From the NCBI GenBank assembly GCA_016709765.1, contig JADJMD010000008.1, positions 248,001 to 312,000 on the forward strand: a stretch of 64,000 nucleotides of DNA, written 5' to 3'. The stretch comes from Ignavibacteriales bacterium. Lineage in GTDB: Bacteria; Bacteroidota; Ignavibacteria; Ignavibacteriales; Ignavibacteriaceae. Below the pieces are notes generated by a model. It was given only the letters and a program-made list of their open reading frames with translations, ran no database searches and had not been told where the DNA came from. Positions 8,158-16,973 of this stretch are shown here, piece by piece (positions within the stretch are counted from its first letter, which is position 1; each line of letters starts with the position of its first letter). The position numbers were made by a program, and so were the translations under genes.

Positions 8158-8673
8158 TTAGTTAATCCTTGTTGAATCTATTATTTTATCTGCCTTATAA
8201 ACTCTAATGATATCAAGTTTGCCAGTTGAATCATAATTCTTCCATTCACCTACTCTAAGTCCATTTAACAGATTTCCTTCTTCAATAATTTTTCCACTTT
8301 GATTGTACCATGTCCATTTGCCTGTTGGTATATCGTTATCAAAACTTCCTGTAGTTTCTATTGACCCTGTTGGAAAATAATATTTCCATTCTCCAACATT
8401 TTTATTGTTCTTCATTTTTCCTGATATCTGAACTTTATCATTAGGAAAATAGGTTATGAAATCACCTTCTTTTATTCCATCCACAACTTCATATTCAATT
8501 TTCATATCAAGCATACGAGACTTGTGTCTACCAGTGAATGGCTTTGCTGAAAGTGAATCGCTGTAAAGTAATCCATCCTCAAGAACTAATGGATCTGGAA
8601 GTCTTTCAATTTTCTGATTATTACAAGAAATAAAAAGAAAAACTATCAAAACGGAAATAAAATATTTTGTCAA
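8158..8673 (-). CDS. lipoprotein with MORN-type (YwqK-like) repeats
   Basis: A 171-residue protein with a lipoprotein signal (hydrophobic core, then F-I-S-C with the lipidated cysteine at about residue 17). The mature part carries tandem MORN_2-type repeats of about 23 residues, seen as G-E-W-K-Y-Y-F-P-T-G-S, G-K-W-T-W-Y-N-Q-S-G-K and G-E-W-K-N-Y-D-S-T-G-K. Such repeats are common in exported Bacteroidota and Ignavibacteria lipoproteins; the name YwqK antitoxin in databases is a domain label and there is no toxin partner here. Function unknown. Confidence 0.82.
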   Translation of the reverse strand: MTKYFISVLIVFLFISCNNQKIERLPDPLVLEDGLLYSDSLSAKPFTGRHKSRMLDMKIEYEVVDGIKEGDFITYFPNDKVQISGKMKNNKNVGEWKYYFPTGSIETTGSFDNDIPTGKWTWYNQSGKIIEEGNLLNGLRVGEWKNYDSTGKLDIIRVYKADKIIDSTRIN

Positions 8674-8704
8674 TTGGTAACTCAGGTTAAAGAAATAAAA
8701 AAGA

Positions 8705-9208
8705 CTATTTATTAAGTGTGGAATATGCTTCTAGTAATTTAGATTTTGTTTCTGCAAGATCTTGAGAAATAACTTTTACATCACCAATTATAGGCATAAA
8801 GTTAGAATCACCATTCCATCGGGGTACGATATGAAAGTGAATATGATCCTCAATGCCAGCACCTGCAACACGTCCAATATTTGCACCAATATTAAAACCT
8901 TGAGGATTTAAAACTTTAAGCAAAGCTTTTTCTGCAAGTTGTAATTTTTGAAATGCTTCTTTTATCTCAACTTCTTTTAATCCGGAAAAATCGTTTGTAT
9001 GTCTTTTGGGTACGACCATTAAATGACCGTTATTATAAGGATAAAGATTTAACACTGTAAAAGTATTCTCCCCTCTATCAACCAAAAGGTTACTAGTATC
9101 ATCTGGATTGAGATCCAACATCGAACAAAAAATGCACTTTGATTTATCCTCTTCAGATTTAAAGGATTCAATATATTTTGATCGCCAAGGAGACCAGAGT
9201 TTTTCCAT
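8705..9208 (-). CDS. HIT-family nucleotide hydrolase/phosphorylase
   Basis: A 167-residue histidine-triad protein. The catalytic H-I-H-F-H-I-V-P-R-W motif is near residue 130, and a zinc-type C-I-F-C pair is near residue 25 after the W-S-P-W-R N terminus seen in the Ap4A-phosphorylase-like branch. It likely acts on dinucleoside polyphosphates or AMP-linked substrates. The start codon lies about 15 bases after a terminator-like hairpin of the upstream EF-G paralogue, leaving little room for its own promoter. Confidence 0.9.
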   Translation of the reverse strand: MEKLWSPWRSKYIESFKSEEDKSKCIFCSMLDLNPDDTSNLLVDRGENTFTVLNLYPYNNGHLMVVPKRHTNDFSGLKEVEIKEAFQKLQLAEKALLKVLNPQGFNIGANIGRVAGAGIEDHIHFHIVPRWNGDSNFMPIIGDVKVISQDLAETKSKLLEAYSTLNK

Positions 9209-9222
9209 TCTTAACCTTAAAT

Positions 9223-9250
9223 TAAAAAGGCGGAAACAAGTTCCGCCTTA
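9223..9250 (-). terminator. rho-independent terminator after the EF-G paralogue
   Basis: On the minus strand AAGGCGGAA, loop CTTGT, TTCCGCCTT followed by T. It begins a few bases after the EF-G-like stop codon and ends about 15 bases before the HIT start, so it separates or attenuates the two genes. Confidence 0.8.
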
Positions 9251-9253
9251 ATA

Positions 9254-11347
9254 TTACTTATCCTCTTCACGAGATTTATTATATTCATCAATCACTTTAT
9301 GTTCAACTTCTTTTGGAACTTCTTCATAATGTGAGAATTTGCGTTTATGAACGCCTCGACCCTGAGTTATACTTCTAAGTTGAGATGAATACTTGTACAG
9401 TTCTGAAAGGGGTACATGTGCCTTAATAATCTGAAAATGCCCATCAGAATCCATTCCTAATATTTTACCGCGCTTGCTAGAAATATCACCCATTACATCA
9501 CCCATATATTCATCGGGTACGATAACTTCCACTTCATAGATTGGCTCAAGCAAGCAAGGTTTACATTCCAAAAATCCTTTTTTAAAACACTGATTTGCAG
9601 CAAGTTTAAAGGACATTTCATCAGAATCAACATCGTGATATGAACCAAAATGGAGTGTAACTCTAACATCAATTACTTGATTACCTGAAAGAACGCCTTT
9701 TCCCATTGTCTCTATAATACCCTTTTCTACTGCGGGAATAAATCTACCAGGAACAACACCGCCAACGATAGCATTTACAAACTCAAAGCCTGTACCTCTT
9801 GGTAACGGTTCCATTTTAAAGTGAACATGTCCATACTGTCCTCTTCCACCGGATTGCTTTTTATGTTTGTACTCAACATCATCAGCTCTGCCTTTTATAG
9901 TTTCGCGATATGGAATTTTGGGTTCAATAAGATCAACATCAACCTTGTATCTTTCCTTTAGTCTTTTAGCAGCAAGTGAAAGTTGTAATTCACCTTGACC
10001 CGAAATAATAGTCTGAGAAATTTCAGGATCAAATTTTACATAGAAAGATGGATCCTCTTCGTGAAGAGTGTGAAGACCAGATGCAATCTTATCTTCATCG
10101 CCTTTAGCTTTTGGCAGAATTGCACTGCGAATAACAGATTCAGGAAATTCAATTGGGCTAACAATAACTGAAAGATTTTTAGAAGCAAGAGTATTGTTTG
10201 TATGAGTATCTTTTAATTTAACAACAGCACCTAAATCACCTGCAGAAACCTGAGAAACATCTTTTCTGTTTCTTCCATTTAAAACTGATAGCTGACTTAA
10301 CCTTTCGGTTTTACTATTTGTTTCATTTAAAAGATCTAATCCTGCTTTTACAGTTCCTGAGTAAACCTTAAATAAGGAAAGTTCACCAACATGCTGCTCA
10401 GCAATTGTTTTAAAAACAAAAATAACAGGTTCACCATTTGCATCAGGTTTAACTAATACTTTTTCAGATTTTCCTGCAAGTGTAACTTCTTCACCGCCCC
10501 TATCAACAGGAGCAGGAAAATAGGCAGCCATAAAATCTAAGAAATTATTTAATCCAACAGCTTTGGTTGCAGAAACGGCAAAAACAGGAGTTAAACTTCT
10601 TCCTAAAATCGCTGCTTTCAAACCGGCTTCAATATCTGCATCACTCAAAGAACCAGCTTCAAAATATTTATTCATCAATTCTTCGTTTGTTTCAGCAATC
10701 TTTTCAATTAACTCAGTACGAAGCTCTTCTGCTTTAGCTTTTAAGTTTTCTGGAATTTCAGCTTCAGTAATTTTTTTTGATCCGGTATCACCGTAAGTAA
10801 ATGCTTTCATTTTAAGAACATCAATTACGGTATCAAAACCTAAACCTTCAGATGAAGGAAAGGTAACCGCGATTGCGCCACTAGTTAATCTTTGTTTTGC
10901 CTTTTCTATTGTTTCATCAAAAGTAGAGTGCTCATTGTCAACTTTGTTAACAATGATAGCAGAAGGTAATCCAAATTCATCAACAAATTTTCCGCTTACT
11001 TCGGAACCGACTTCTACACCTTCAGCAGATTTTAATACCATTACTGCTGTATCACAAACTTTCATTGCAGATTTAACATCGCCTATAAAATCTGAATAGC
11101 CCGGTGTATCTAAAACATTTATTTTTTTGTTGTTCCATTCGATATGCATTAGTGAAGTTGAAATTGAAATTTGTTTTTCTATTTCATTTGATGTGTAATC
11201 AGAAACCGTTGTGCCTTCCAAAACATTACCAATTCTATTTGTTTCGCCGGCAGTAAATAACATAAGTTCTGAAATTGAAGTTTTGCCGCCTCCGCCGTGA
11301 CCGATTAAAGCAATATTCCGTATAGATTCAGGTGCGTACTCTTTCAA
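9254..11347 (-). CDS. elongation factor G-like GTPase (EF-G paralogue)
   Basis: A 697-residue translational GTPase with all EF-G domains. G1 is G-H-G-G-G-G-K-T at residues 16-23 instead of the canonical EF-G G-H-I-D-A-G-K-T, G3 is D-T-P-G-Y-S-D-F and G4 is N-K-V-D. Domain IV includes G-G-R-G-Q-Y-G-H-V, and the C-terminal domain is complete. The divergent G1 places it with the EF-G-2/FusA-like paralogues (as in Thermus EF-G-2), whose role is not settled, rather than with the main fusA. It is not next to rpsL, rpsG or tuf, which supports this. It is flanked by a DUF948-like gene upstream and a terminator downstream. Confidence 0.9.
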   Translation of the reverse strand: MKEYAPESIRNIALIGHGGGGKTSISELMLFTAGETNRIGNVLEGTTVSDYTSNEIEKQISISTSLMHIEWNNKKINVLDTPGYSDFIGDVKSAMKVCDTAVMVLKSAEGVEVGSEVSGKFVDEFGLPSAIIVNKVDNEHSTFDETIEKAKQRLTSGAIAVTFPSSEGLGFDTVIDVLKMKAFTYGDTGSKKITEAEIPENLKAKAEELRTELIEKIAETNEELMNKYFEAGSLSDADIEAGLKAAILGRSLTPVFAVSATKAVGLNNFLDFMAAYFPAPVDRGGEEVTLAGKSEKVLVKPDANGEPVIFVFKTIAEQHVGELSLFKVYSGTVKAGLDLLNETNSKTERLSQLSVLNGRNRKDVSQVSAGDLGAVVKLKDTHTNNTLASKNLSVIVSPIEFPESVIRSAILPKAKGDEDKIASGLHTLHEEDPSFYVKFDPEISQTIISGQGELQLSLAAKRLKERYKVDVDLIEPKIPYRETIKGRADDVEYKHKKQSGGRGQYGHVHFKMEPLPRGTGFEFVNAIVGGVVPGRFIPAVEKGIIETMGKGVLSGNQVIDVRVTLHFGSYHDVDSDEMSFKLAANQCFKKGFLECKPCLLEPIYEVEVIVPDEYMGDVMGDISSKRGKILGMDSDGHFQIIKAHVPLSELYKYSSQLRSITQGRGVHKRKFSHYEEVPKEVEHKVIDEYNKSREEDK

Positions 11348-11389
11348 GGGAATTCCTCCTAAATATTTTAAAGGTGAGAATTAAAACGA

Positions 11390-11776
11390 TTACTTATTTT
11401 TGAAGTTTCTCCAAAATGATTCAACTCCTTTTCCAACAGCGTTCAAATTTTTAACAAACGGTAATACAGCTTCTTCAACACCACTGCGGATTTTATATTC
11501 TATGCTCAATAACTTATCAGCTCGCTCTCTAATATCACTAATAATTGATTTAGAAATGTTCAACTGTTCAGTTGCATTTGAAGTCATTTTATTGAGATTA
11601 TCAGAAAGTTCCATCGAGGTTTGGATAAGCGGTTTGATATTTGCAGATAAATCATGAATATTGCTATTAATTGATTGCACTGATTTTACTATTTTATTCA
11701 GATAAAATATCAGTGCAATACAAAGTGCCGATGCAGACAGTAGCAATACTATTGTAAATACTTCAGTTAAATTCAT
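11390..11776 (-). CDS. DUF948-like membrane-anchored protein
   Basis: A 128-residue protein with one N-terminal membrane helix (residues about 5-28) and then a long helical region with hydrophobic heptads, as in DUF948 proteins. Its neighbour is a YtxH-domain protein, a pairing often seen in Firmicutes and Bacteroidota. The role is unknown, possibly a general envelope-stress component. It lies 10 bases from the ytxH-like gene and 42 from the EF-G paralogue, so all three may be one operon. Confidence 0.7.
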   Translation of the reverse strand: MNLTEVFTIVLLLSASALCIALIFYLNKIVKSVQSINSNIHDLSANIKPLIQTSMELSDNLNKMTSNATEQLNISKSIISDIRERADKLLSIEYKIRSGVEEAVLPFVKNLNAVGKGVESFWRNFKNK

Positions 11777-11786
11777 ATTTTTTTAT

Positions 11787-12203
11787 TTATGAATTTTTAG
11801 CTTCTTTATATGCATCAACTCCAGCTTTAACGGAAGATTTTATTCTGTCAGCTTCAGATTCAAATTTTTCTTTACTTGTTGCAAAAACATCTGATGTTTT
11901 TACTTTTGCATCTTTAAAAACTTTTTCAGCATCTTTCAAAATATCTTCAGATTTTGATCTGGCATCATGAATAATTCTTTCTGACTTCTTCTTTCCTTCG
12001 TTAATCAACTCACGTGCTTTATCTTTTGCATCAGAAAGATATTTTTCAGCTTCGTCAAGATATTCTTCAGATTTAGATTTTATATCAGCACGTAATTCTC
12101 TACCACTTTTAGGAGCAGTTAACAAAGCAACAACAGCGCCTATCGCACCACCAGCTAAAAATCCAATTAAGAATCCTTTAGCAATATTATTATCCTGTGA
12201 CAT
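11787..12203 (-). CDS. YtxH-domain protein
   Basis: A 138-residue protein. The N terminus has a glycine-rich membrane helix (G-F-L-I-G-F-L-A-G-G-A-I-G-A) followed by L-L-T-A-P-K-S-G-R-E-L-R, the YtxH signature. The rest is a charged coiled coil rich in K, D, E and A with short repeats of the form S-E-x-x-L-D/K-x-A-E-K. It is a stress-type membrane protein family without a defined biochemical activity. The start is preceded by a good AAGGAGATTG ribosome-binding site. Confidence 0.85.
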   Translation of the reverse strand: MSQDNNIAKGFLIGFLAGGAIGAVVALLTAPKSGRELRADIKSKSEEYLDEAEKYLSDAKDKARELINEGKKKSERIIHDARSKSEDILKDAEKVFKDAKVKTSDVFATSKEKFESEADRIKSSVKAGVDAYKEAKNS

Positions 12204-12439
12204 GTCAATCTCCTTTTATTTATTTATTACTCGCCAAAATATATCAATAGGGTGCTCTAAAATCAAGGAAAAGAGGAAATTTGAGTATCGAAAGAAAGGA
12301 TTTAACGCTACTTTTTGTAAATGATCACAAAAGAAAATAATACAACAATTTTTATTTGAGGTGTTAGAGATTCTTAAATTTCAACAATTCTTTCGAAATT
12401 CAATCAGTAAATCAAAAATCGGCATTTAGTTGTAAAAAA

Positions 12440-13414
12440 TTACTGGAATTCTGAAACTGAATTATTTGATTCAATTAATAATTTTCCATACCTTTTTTGA
12501 TAAAAAAGAACACTAATCGCTCCAACAAAAACGGCAAACCAAAGAGTGACTACACGCACAATAAAAGTTGAAGCAAAGGCATCATTTTCCGATAAACCTT
12601 TTTGAACCATCATTAATGTTAGTGAACCTTCAGTTACTCCTAAACCTCCGGGAAGCATTGAAAGCGCTCCAACTATTGTTGCAAAACTATAACTGAAAAA
12701 CGCCCATAGTATATCGATTTTTACTTCGAAATTATTTAGGATAAGGTAGTAACCATAACACTCAAATCCCCATGAAATGATGCTCAAGGAGGTCATAAAA
12801 ATTAAAGGTTTAAGTGATAATAATTTTGAGGATGATTTGTAAGCTGTTGTGATTTTTGGAATTTGTTTTTCTACAAATTTTAATTTTGATAGCAGGAATA
12901 AAAACTTATCAAAAATAATTTTGTTCGATATAATTATTATTCCAACTACTAAAAATATTCCGATGAAGATTATTATAGTTTTACCATAATCATAATAGTA
13001 GGCTCCAACCAAAGCTAAAATTGTAAGTGACAAGAAATCTGTTGCGCGTTCTGCAAATACAATTGGTGCAGTTTTGCTTATCGAGGTTCCGTTTATTTGT
13101 TTTACAAGATATGATTTTAACAACTCACCCATTTTTCCGGGAGTAACACTCATAATTAACCCGGACATAAATATTGAAAGTGAATCTAACTTATGTAGTT
13201 TTACTTCAATTATTTTTAAATAATATTCCCATTTAAAATATCTTGAGATGTAGTTGCCAAATGAAAGAGCAAGTAAAATTGGCATTAAATACCAATTAAA
13301 GTTTTTGAATGAGCTTATAACTTTTTCAAAATCAGCATAAAGCATAAAAGCAAGATAGATTATTGCAGCGGTTGCAATTGAGATGAAAATTCTATCCCTA
13401 ATTTTTTCTATCAA
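12440..13414 (-). CDS. lysylphosphatidylglycerol synthase/flippase-like membrane protein (UPF0104)
   Basis: A 324-residue protein with about eight membrane helices, matching the LPG_synthase_TM (UPF0104) family. Conserved features are M-S-V-T-P-G-K-M-G-E-L-L-K-S-Y near residue 90 and L-P-G-G-L-G-V-T-E-G-S near residue 255. The family includes the flippase domain of MprF and YbhN-like proteins, but the aminoacyl-transferase domain is absent, so lipid translocation is only an inference. The start is directly adjacent to the maf stop, implying a shared transcript with maf and the SpoIID-like gene. Confidence 0.82.
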   Translation of the reverse strand: MIEKIRDRIFISIATAAIIYLAFMLYADFEKVISSFKNFNWYLMPILLALSFGNYISRYFKWEYYLKIIEVKLHKLDSLSIFMSGLIMSVTPGKMGELLKSYLVKQINGTSISKTAPIVFAERATDFLSLTILALVGAYYYDYGKTIIIFIGIFLVVGIIIISNKIIFDKFLFLLSKLKFVEKQIPKITTAYKSSSKLLSLKPLIFMTSLSIISWGFECYGYYLILNNFEVKIDILWAFFSYSFATIVGALSMLPGGLGVTEGSLTLMMVQKGLSENDAFASTFIVRVVTLWFAVFVGAISVLFYQKRYGKLLIESNNSVSEFQ

Positions 13415-13993
13415 CTATATTATCCTTAAAAGAGCGTGATAGAATTTAGCAAGTGGTAATCCCACAACGTTATAATAGCATCCGTTTATTTTTTTAATAA
13501 ACACAGCACCAAAATCATCTTGAATCCCATACGCCCCAGCTTTATCCATTGGGCTTCCACCAGAAATGTAATCTTCTATCTCATCATTTGTTAGATAACG
13601 AAAAGTTACTTCGGTTTTTTCATACTCAGTAATTGTTTTGTCATTTTTAAAATTATAGATTGAATAACCGGTATAAACAATGTGCGTCTTTCCACTGAGT
13701 AATTTTAGAGTTCTAAATGCATCTTTTTTGTTAATCGGTTTTCCAAGTATAGATTTATTTAGAACAACAATTGTATCTGCCGTTATAATAATTCCAGCCC
13801 TAACTTTTGTTTTTGCAAGATTTAGTTTTTCTTTAGATAATCTTGTTACAGCTATGAAAGGTTTTTCGTTTTTGTTGATTTTTTCATCCATATCAACACT
13901 AAATGATCTAAACTTTAAGTTTAATTGTTTTAACAATTTTCTTCTTCGTGGAGATTTAGATGCAAGATAAATTGGAGTTGAATTGTTAATCAT
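13415..13993 (-). CDS. maf: Maf-like nucleotide pyrophosphatase
   Basis: A 192-residue Maf/YhdE protein. Landmarks: L-A-S-K-S-P-R-R-R-K-L-L at the N terminus, the I-I-T-A-D-T-I-V-V active-site segment near residue 70, S-G-K-T-H-I-V-Y-T-G, and D-K-A-G-A-Y-G-I-Q. The family hydrolyses dTTP, UTP and modified nucleoside triphosphates and was linked to septum arrest. The start overlaps the end of the SpoIID-like gene by 8 bases. Confidence 0.93.
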   Translation of the reverse strand: MINNSTPIYLASKSPRRRKLLKQLNLKFRSFSVDMDEKINKNEKPFIAVTRLSKEKLNLAKTKVRAGIIITADTIVVLNKSILGKPINKKDAFRTLKLLSGKTHIVYTGYSIYNFKNDKTITEYEKTEVTFRYLTNDEIEDYISGGSPMDKAGAYGIQDDFGAVFIKKINGCYYNVVGLPLAKFYHALLRII

Positions 13994-15260
13994 AAATATT
14001 TTTTATTTCTGTTCCTGGGAAGTAATGATTTAATATTTTTTTATAGTTGATGTTTTTTCTTGATTGTCCAATCGCACCCCATTGGCAAAGTCCAACGCCA
14101 TGTCCGCTGCCTTTTCCTGAAATTATTATATTCTTATTACTATCAAAATTAATATCAAACAATGTGCTTTTTAATATTGATTTTCCATTACTGTTTTTAA
14201 TAATATTTCTAATTTGATTTCCGACAAGAAAAATAGTTTTTTGAATTTCTTCTCCGTCATTAATAATTACGTTCAGTTCGTTAACTCTACCCGAAGTAAA
14301 TCGAGAGGCTATTTTTATATCAGAAAGTTTATAATTCGGAGACTCAATAAGTTTGGCTTTATAGAATCTTTGAATAAATGTTGACTCGGAATATTTTTCT
14401 GTCCAGTCATATCTTGGAGATATTTTACAATAGGGTTCATCACCATCTTTTATTCCTATTAAATATGGAATGTTTTTATTGCTAAAAACATTTACAACAT
14501 CTTCGGTATAACCCCCGCAAGTGGAATGGTAAAATATGGTTGCCGGTTTGTCGTCAAAAAATAACAACTGTCCTTTTGTCTCATCAACAATATCATTTGT
14601 AATCTTATTTTCTCCATCAACGCCGCCATATACCTGATCCCGCGTATCGGGATAAATATCAAAAAAAACTTTATTCTCTTCCATTTTAGTAAAAGCATAA
14701 GTTCGGGCGCAAATTGAAAAAGCTTTGAGTGCGTTATAATTTTCATTGCCCTTTCCTATTGGCATTTCTTTGGTCATAACACCTTTTACATAATCTTCCA
14801 ATCCAATTTGATTTACAATTTTTATTTCAGAATCATAAATGGAAACTAAAATTCTTCCGCGATATTTTTTTTCATTAATACTTATTATTTCATTTTCGCT
14901 GGAGGCAGTTATATAAAACCTTTTCGAAACAAATTCCTTTGAACCAATTGAAAGATTAATCTTATCTGATTTCAAACTGAACTTTAATTTATTCCCTAAA
15001 TTAACTTTAGCCAACTCATAATCCTCATCAGAAATAATAACTAAATCATTAACTGAAATCACTAAATCAGCGCTGCTATTATCTAGCAATACTCTAATTA
15101 CGTATGGTGAATTAAAACCATAATTGCTATCCGTAGAAAATCTTTTCGTTGCAGAACATCCAACAAAGAAAACGAATAGTGTTATTATTAAATATTTTAA
15201 GTTAGAATTAGAAGTAAGTGGGAAATTTTTATGAGTTATAAAAGAGGAGAAATGATTCAC
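13986..15260 (-). CDS. SpoIID/LytB-domain lipoprotein
   Basis: A 424-residue protein with a lipoprotein-type signal (hydrophobic run ending F-F-V-G-C near residue 35) and a SpoIID/LytB domain: G-L-E-D-Y-V-K-G-V-M-T-K-E-M-P near residue 155, A-L-K-A-F-S-I-C-A-R-T-Y-A and F-Y-H-S-T-C-G-G-Y-T-E near residue 245, and G-S-G-H-G-V-G-L-C-Q-W-G-A near the C terminus. SpoIID cleaves denuded peptidoglycan in sporulation; in non-sporulating Gram-negatives the family is presumed to be a murein lytic enzyme or amidase enhancer. The start used is GTG at 15260 with an unusually long stretch before the hydrophobic core; a later start is possible. Confidence 0.87.
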   Translation of the reverse strand: MNHFSSFITHKNFPLTSNSNLKYLIITLFVFFVGCSATKRFSTDSNYGFNSPYVIRVLLDNSSADLVISVNDLVIISDEDYELAKVNLGNKLKFSLKSDKINLSIGSKEFVSKRFYITASSENEIISINEKKYRGRILVSIYDSEIKIVNQIGLEDYVKGVMTKEMPIGKGNENYNALKAFSICARTYAFTKMEENKVFFDIYPDTRDQVYGGVDGENKITNDIVDETKGQLLFFDDKPATIFYHSTCGGYTEDVVNVFSNKNIPYLIGIKDGDEPYCKISPRYDWTEKYSESTFIQRFYKAKLIESPNYKLSDIKIASRFTSGRVNELNVIINDGEEIQKTIFLVGNQIRNIIKNSNGKSILKSTLFDINFDSNKNIIISGKGSGHGVGLCQWGAIGQSRKNINYKKILNHYFPGTEIKNIYD

Positions 15261-15266
15261 AATTGA

Positions 15267-15668
15267 TTATCTAAACATCGCCTTAATGCTGCCCCATGTT
15301 CTCTTTGCAATGCTAGAAATACTATGTGTTACAGTAACATCAGCTGAGTAAGAAACTTGATTATTGGTATCTACTATTTTAAGTCTGTATACGAAAACCA
15401 TATCGTTGGCTTTATAAACATTTTGATCTGTGAATGTGTAAAAAGAATTATCACCTTTTGGTTGTATACTTGAGATTTCAGCGTAAGAACTTTGAGGAGT
15501 TTTTCGTTCGACAACAAAATTCTGCAGATTAGTCTCTTCACCAGTTTGCCACTCAAGTCTTATATCATCAGATTCACTTCTTGCGTGAAAATATTCAATA
15601 TGAGCACCGGCATAAACCGTAGCAATTATGAGAAAAGTTATAATTATTGTCGTTAGTTTCATTTTCAC
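15267..15668 (-). CDS. secreted Fn3-like single-domain protein
   Basis: A 133-residue protein with a signal peptide (M-K-M-K-L-T-T-I-I-I then A-T-V-Y-A-G-A). The mature part resembles the fibronectin-III-like module found before sorting domains in Bacteroidota and Ignavibacteria: L-E-W-Q-T-G-E-E-T-N-L-Q-N-F-V-V-E-R-K, a central Y-T-F-T-D, then Y-R-L-K-I-V-D. There is no sorting domain here; the protein ends with K-A-M-F-R. It is separated from the SpoIID gene by six bases and may lead its operon. Confidence 0.7.
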   Translation of the reverse strand: MKMKLTTIIITFLIIATVYAGAHIEYFHARSESDDIRLEWQTGEETNLQNFVVERKTPQSSYAEISSIQPKGDNSFYTFTDQNVYKANDMVFVYRLKIVDTNNQVSYSADVTVTHSISSIAKRTWGSIKAMFR

Positions 15669-15743
15669 AACGCTAATATATTCGCAATAGTAAAGATTGT
15701 CAAGTATTTTTGTAAAGTTTCTTCAATTACAAATCAACAAATT

Positions 15744-15774
15744 TTGATTAAAAATCTGGCTAAGATTAAATTTG
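15744..15774 (+). promoter_or_regulatory. MFS gene promoter, TTG-N20-TAAATTTG
   Basis: TTG at 15744-15746, 20 bases, TAAATTTG at 15767-15774. The ATG of the transporter is 24 bases further on. Same spacing as the other four promoter matches in the window. Confidence 0.65.
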
Positions 15775-15797
15775 ACTAAGTTTATATTAAAAATTAA

Positions 15798-16973
15798 ATG
15801 TTAAACTGGAAGAAAAACTTATATATAATGTGGATTTGCCAATTTTTGGCAATGGTTGGGATGAGTTCTATAGTTCCCTTTCTTCCGTTATTTGTTAGAG
15901 AATTGGGAGTTACTTCTATTGAGGAAACATCAAAATGGAGCGGACTAGTTTTTGCAGGACCATTTTTTGTTTCACTTTTTCTTTCTTCTCTTTGGGGAAA
16001 TCTTGGGGATAAGTATGGTAGAAAATTGATGACGATACGTGCAACTTTTGGGTTAGCACTTGCACAAATAATTATAGGATTCTCAGGGGATATCAATCAG
16101 CTTTTTATTGGAAGATTATTGCAAGGTGGATTAAGTGGATTTCTTCCCGCAGCAATGGCACTAATCGCATCCAACACCCCAGAAGAAAAAACCGGTTATG
16201 CTCTTGGTGTACTTCAATCATCCACAGCAGCAGGCACTGTATTAGGTCCATTGTTCGGTGGAATTATTTCTGATTTTCTTTCTTTTCGTGCTGTGTTTTT
16301 TGTTGTTGCTGGTTTACTGTCTCTAGTTGGATTTGCAATTATATTTTTTGTTAAAGAAGAAAAACGTGACGAATCAAAAAGAGTTATTTCCATAATTGAT
16401 AATTGGAAATATGTTTTATCAAATAAAAAGTTTTTGATTCCATCAATCTTAATAATGTTCACTAGTCTGGGAATTTCATTTGTTCGCCCAATCTTTGTTT
16501 TGTTTGTTGAAACTTTAGAAATCAACAAAAATTATTTACCAACGATTACAGGCGCACTTTACAGTATTGTTGGAATCTTTTCTGTTTTTTCAGCATACTG
16601 GTGGGGAAAAAAATCAGAAAAAATTGGATTGAAAAAAAGTATTGCAATCGCATCCATAATTACTGGTATAATGTATTTACTTCATTCAATAATTATTAAT
16701 CCATATTACTTAATTCCTGTTAGAACTTTATTGGGATTTGGCTATGGCGCATTGATGCCGCTTTTGTTTACAAGAATTAGCAATCAAGTTGTAAAAGAAA
16801 GACGCGGTGGAGTTATGGGCGTTGGCTCAAGTTTTCAAGTAATGGGTAATTTAGTTGGTCCGTTGTTTGGTGGATATGCAGGAGCAGTTATCGGATTTCC
16901 ATTTTCATTTGTTATTACAGGAGCAATTTTTTTAGTTATTGCTATTGGAGCTTTTTTTAACTTAAAAGATTAA
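15798..16973 (+). CDS. MFS multidrug-type transporter
   Basis: A 391-residue, 12-helix major facilitator. The loop 2-3 signature is G-N-L-G-D-K-Y-G-R-K near residue 76, the drug-proton antiporter motif region of helix 5 reads V-L-G-P-L-F-G-G near residue 150, and the second-half repeat includes W-W-G-K-K-S-E-K-I-G. It resembles TetA/MdtG-type efflux proteins. Substrate unknown. Its 3' end overlaps by 4 bases the 3' end of the convergent MATE gene, so no shared terminator exists. Confidence 0.88.
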   Translation: MLNWKKNLYIMWICQFLAMVGMSSIVPFLPLFVRELGVTSIEETSKWSGLVFAGPFFVSLFLSSLWGNLGDKYGRKLMTIRATFGLALAQIIIGFSGDINQLFIGRLLQGGLSGFLPAAMALIASNTPEEKTGYALGVLQSSTAAGTVLGPLFGGIISDFLSFRAVFFVVAGLLSLVGFAIIFFVKEEKRDESKRVISIIDNWKYVLSNKKFLIPSILIMFTSLGISFVRPIFVLFVETLEINKNYLPTITGALYSIVGIFSVFSAYWWGKKSEKIGLKKSIAIASIITGIMYLLHSIIINPYYLIPVRTLLGFGYGALMPLLFTRISNQVVKERRGGVMGVGSSFQVMGNLVGPLFGGYAGAVIGFPFSFVITGAIFLVIAIGAFFNLKD

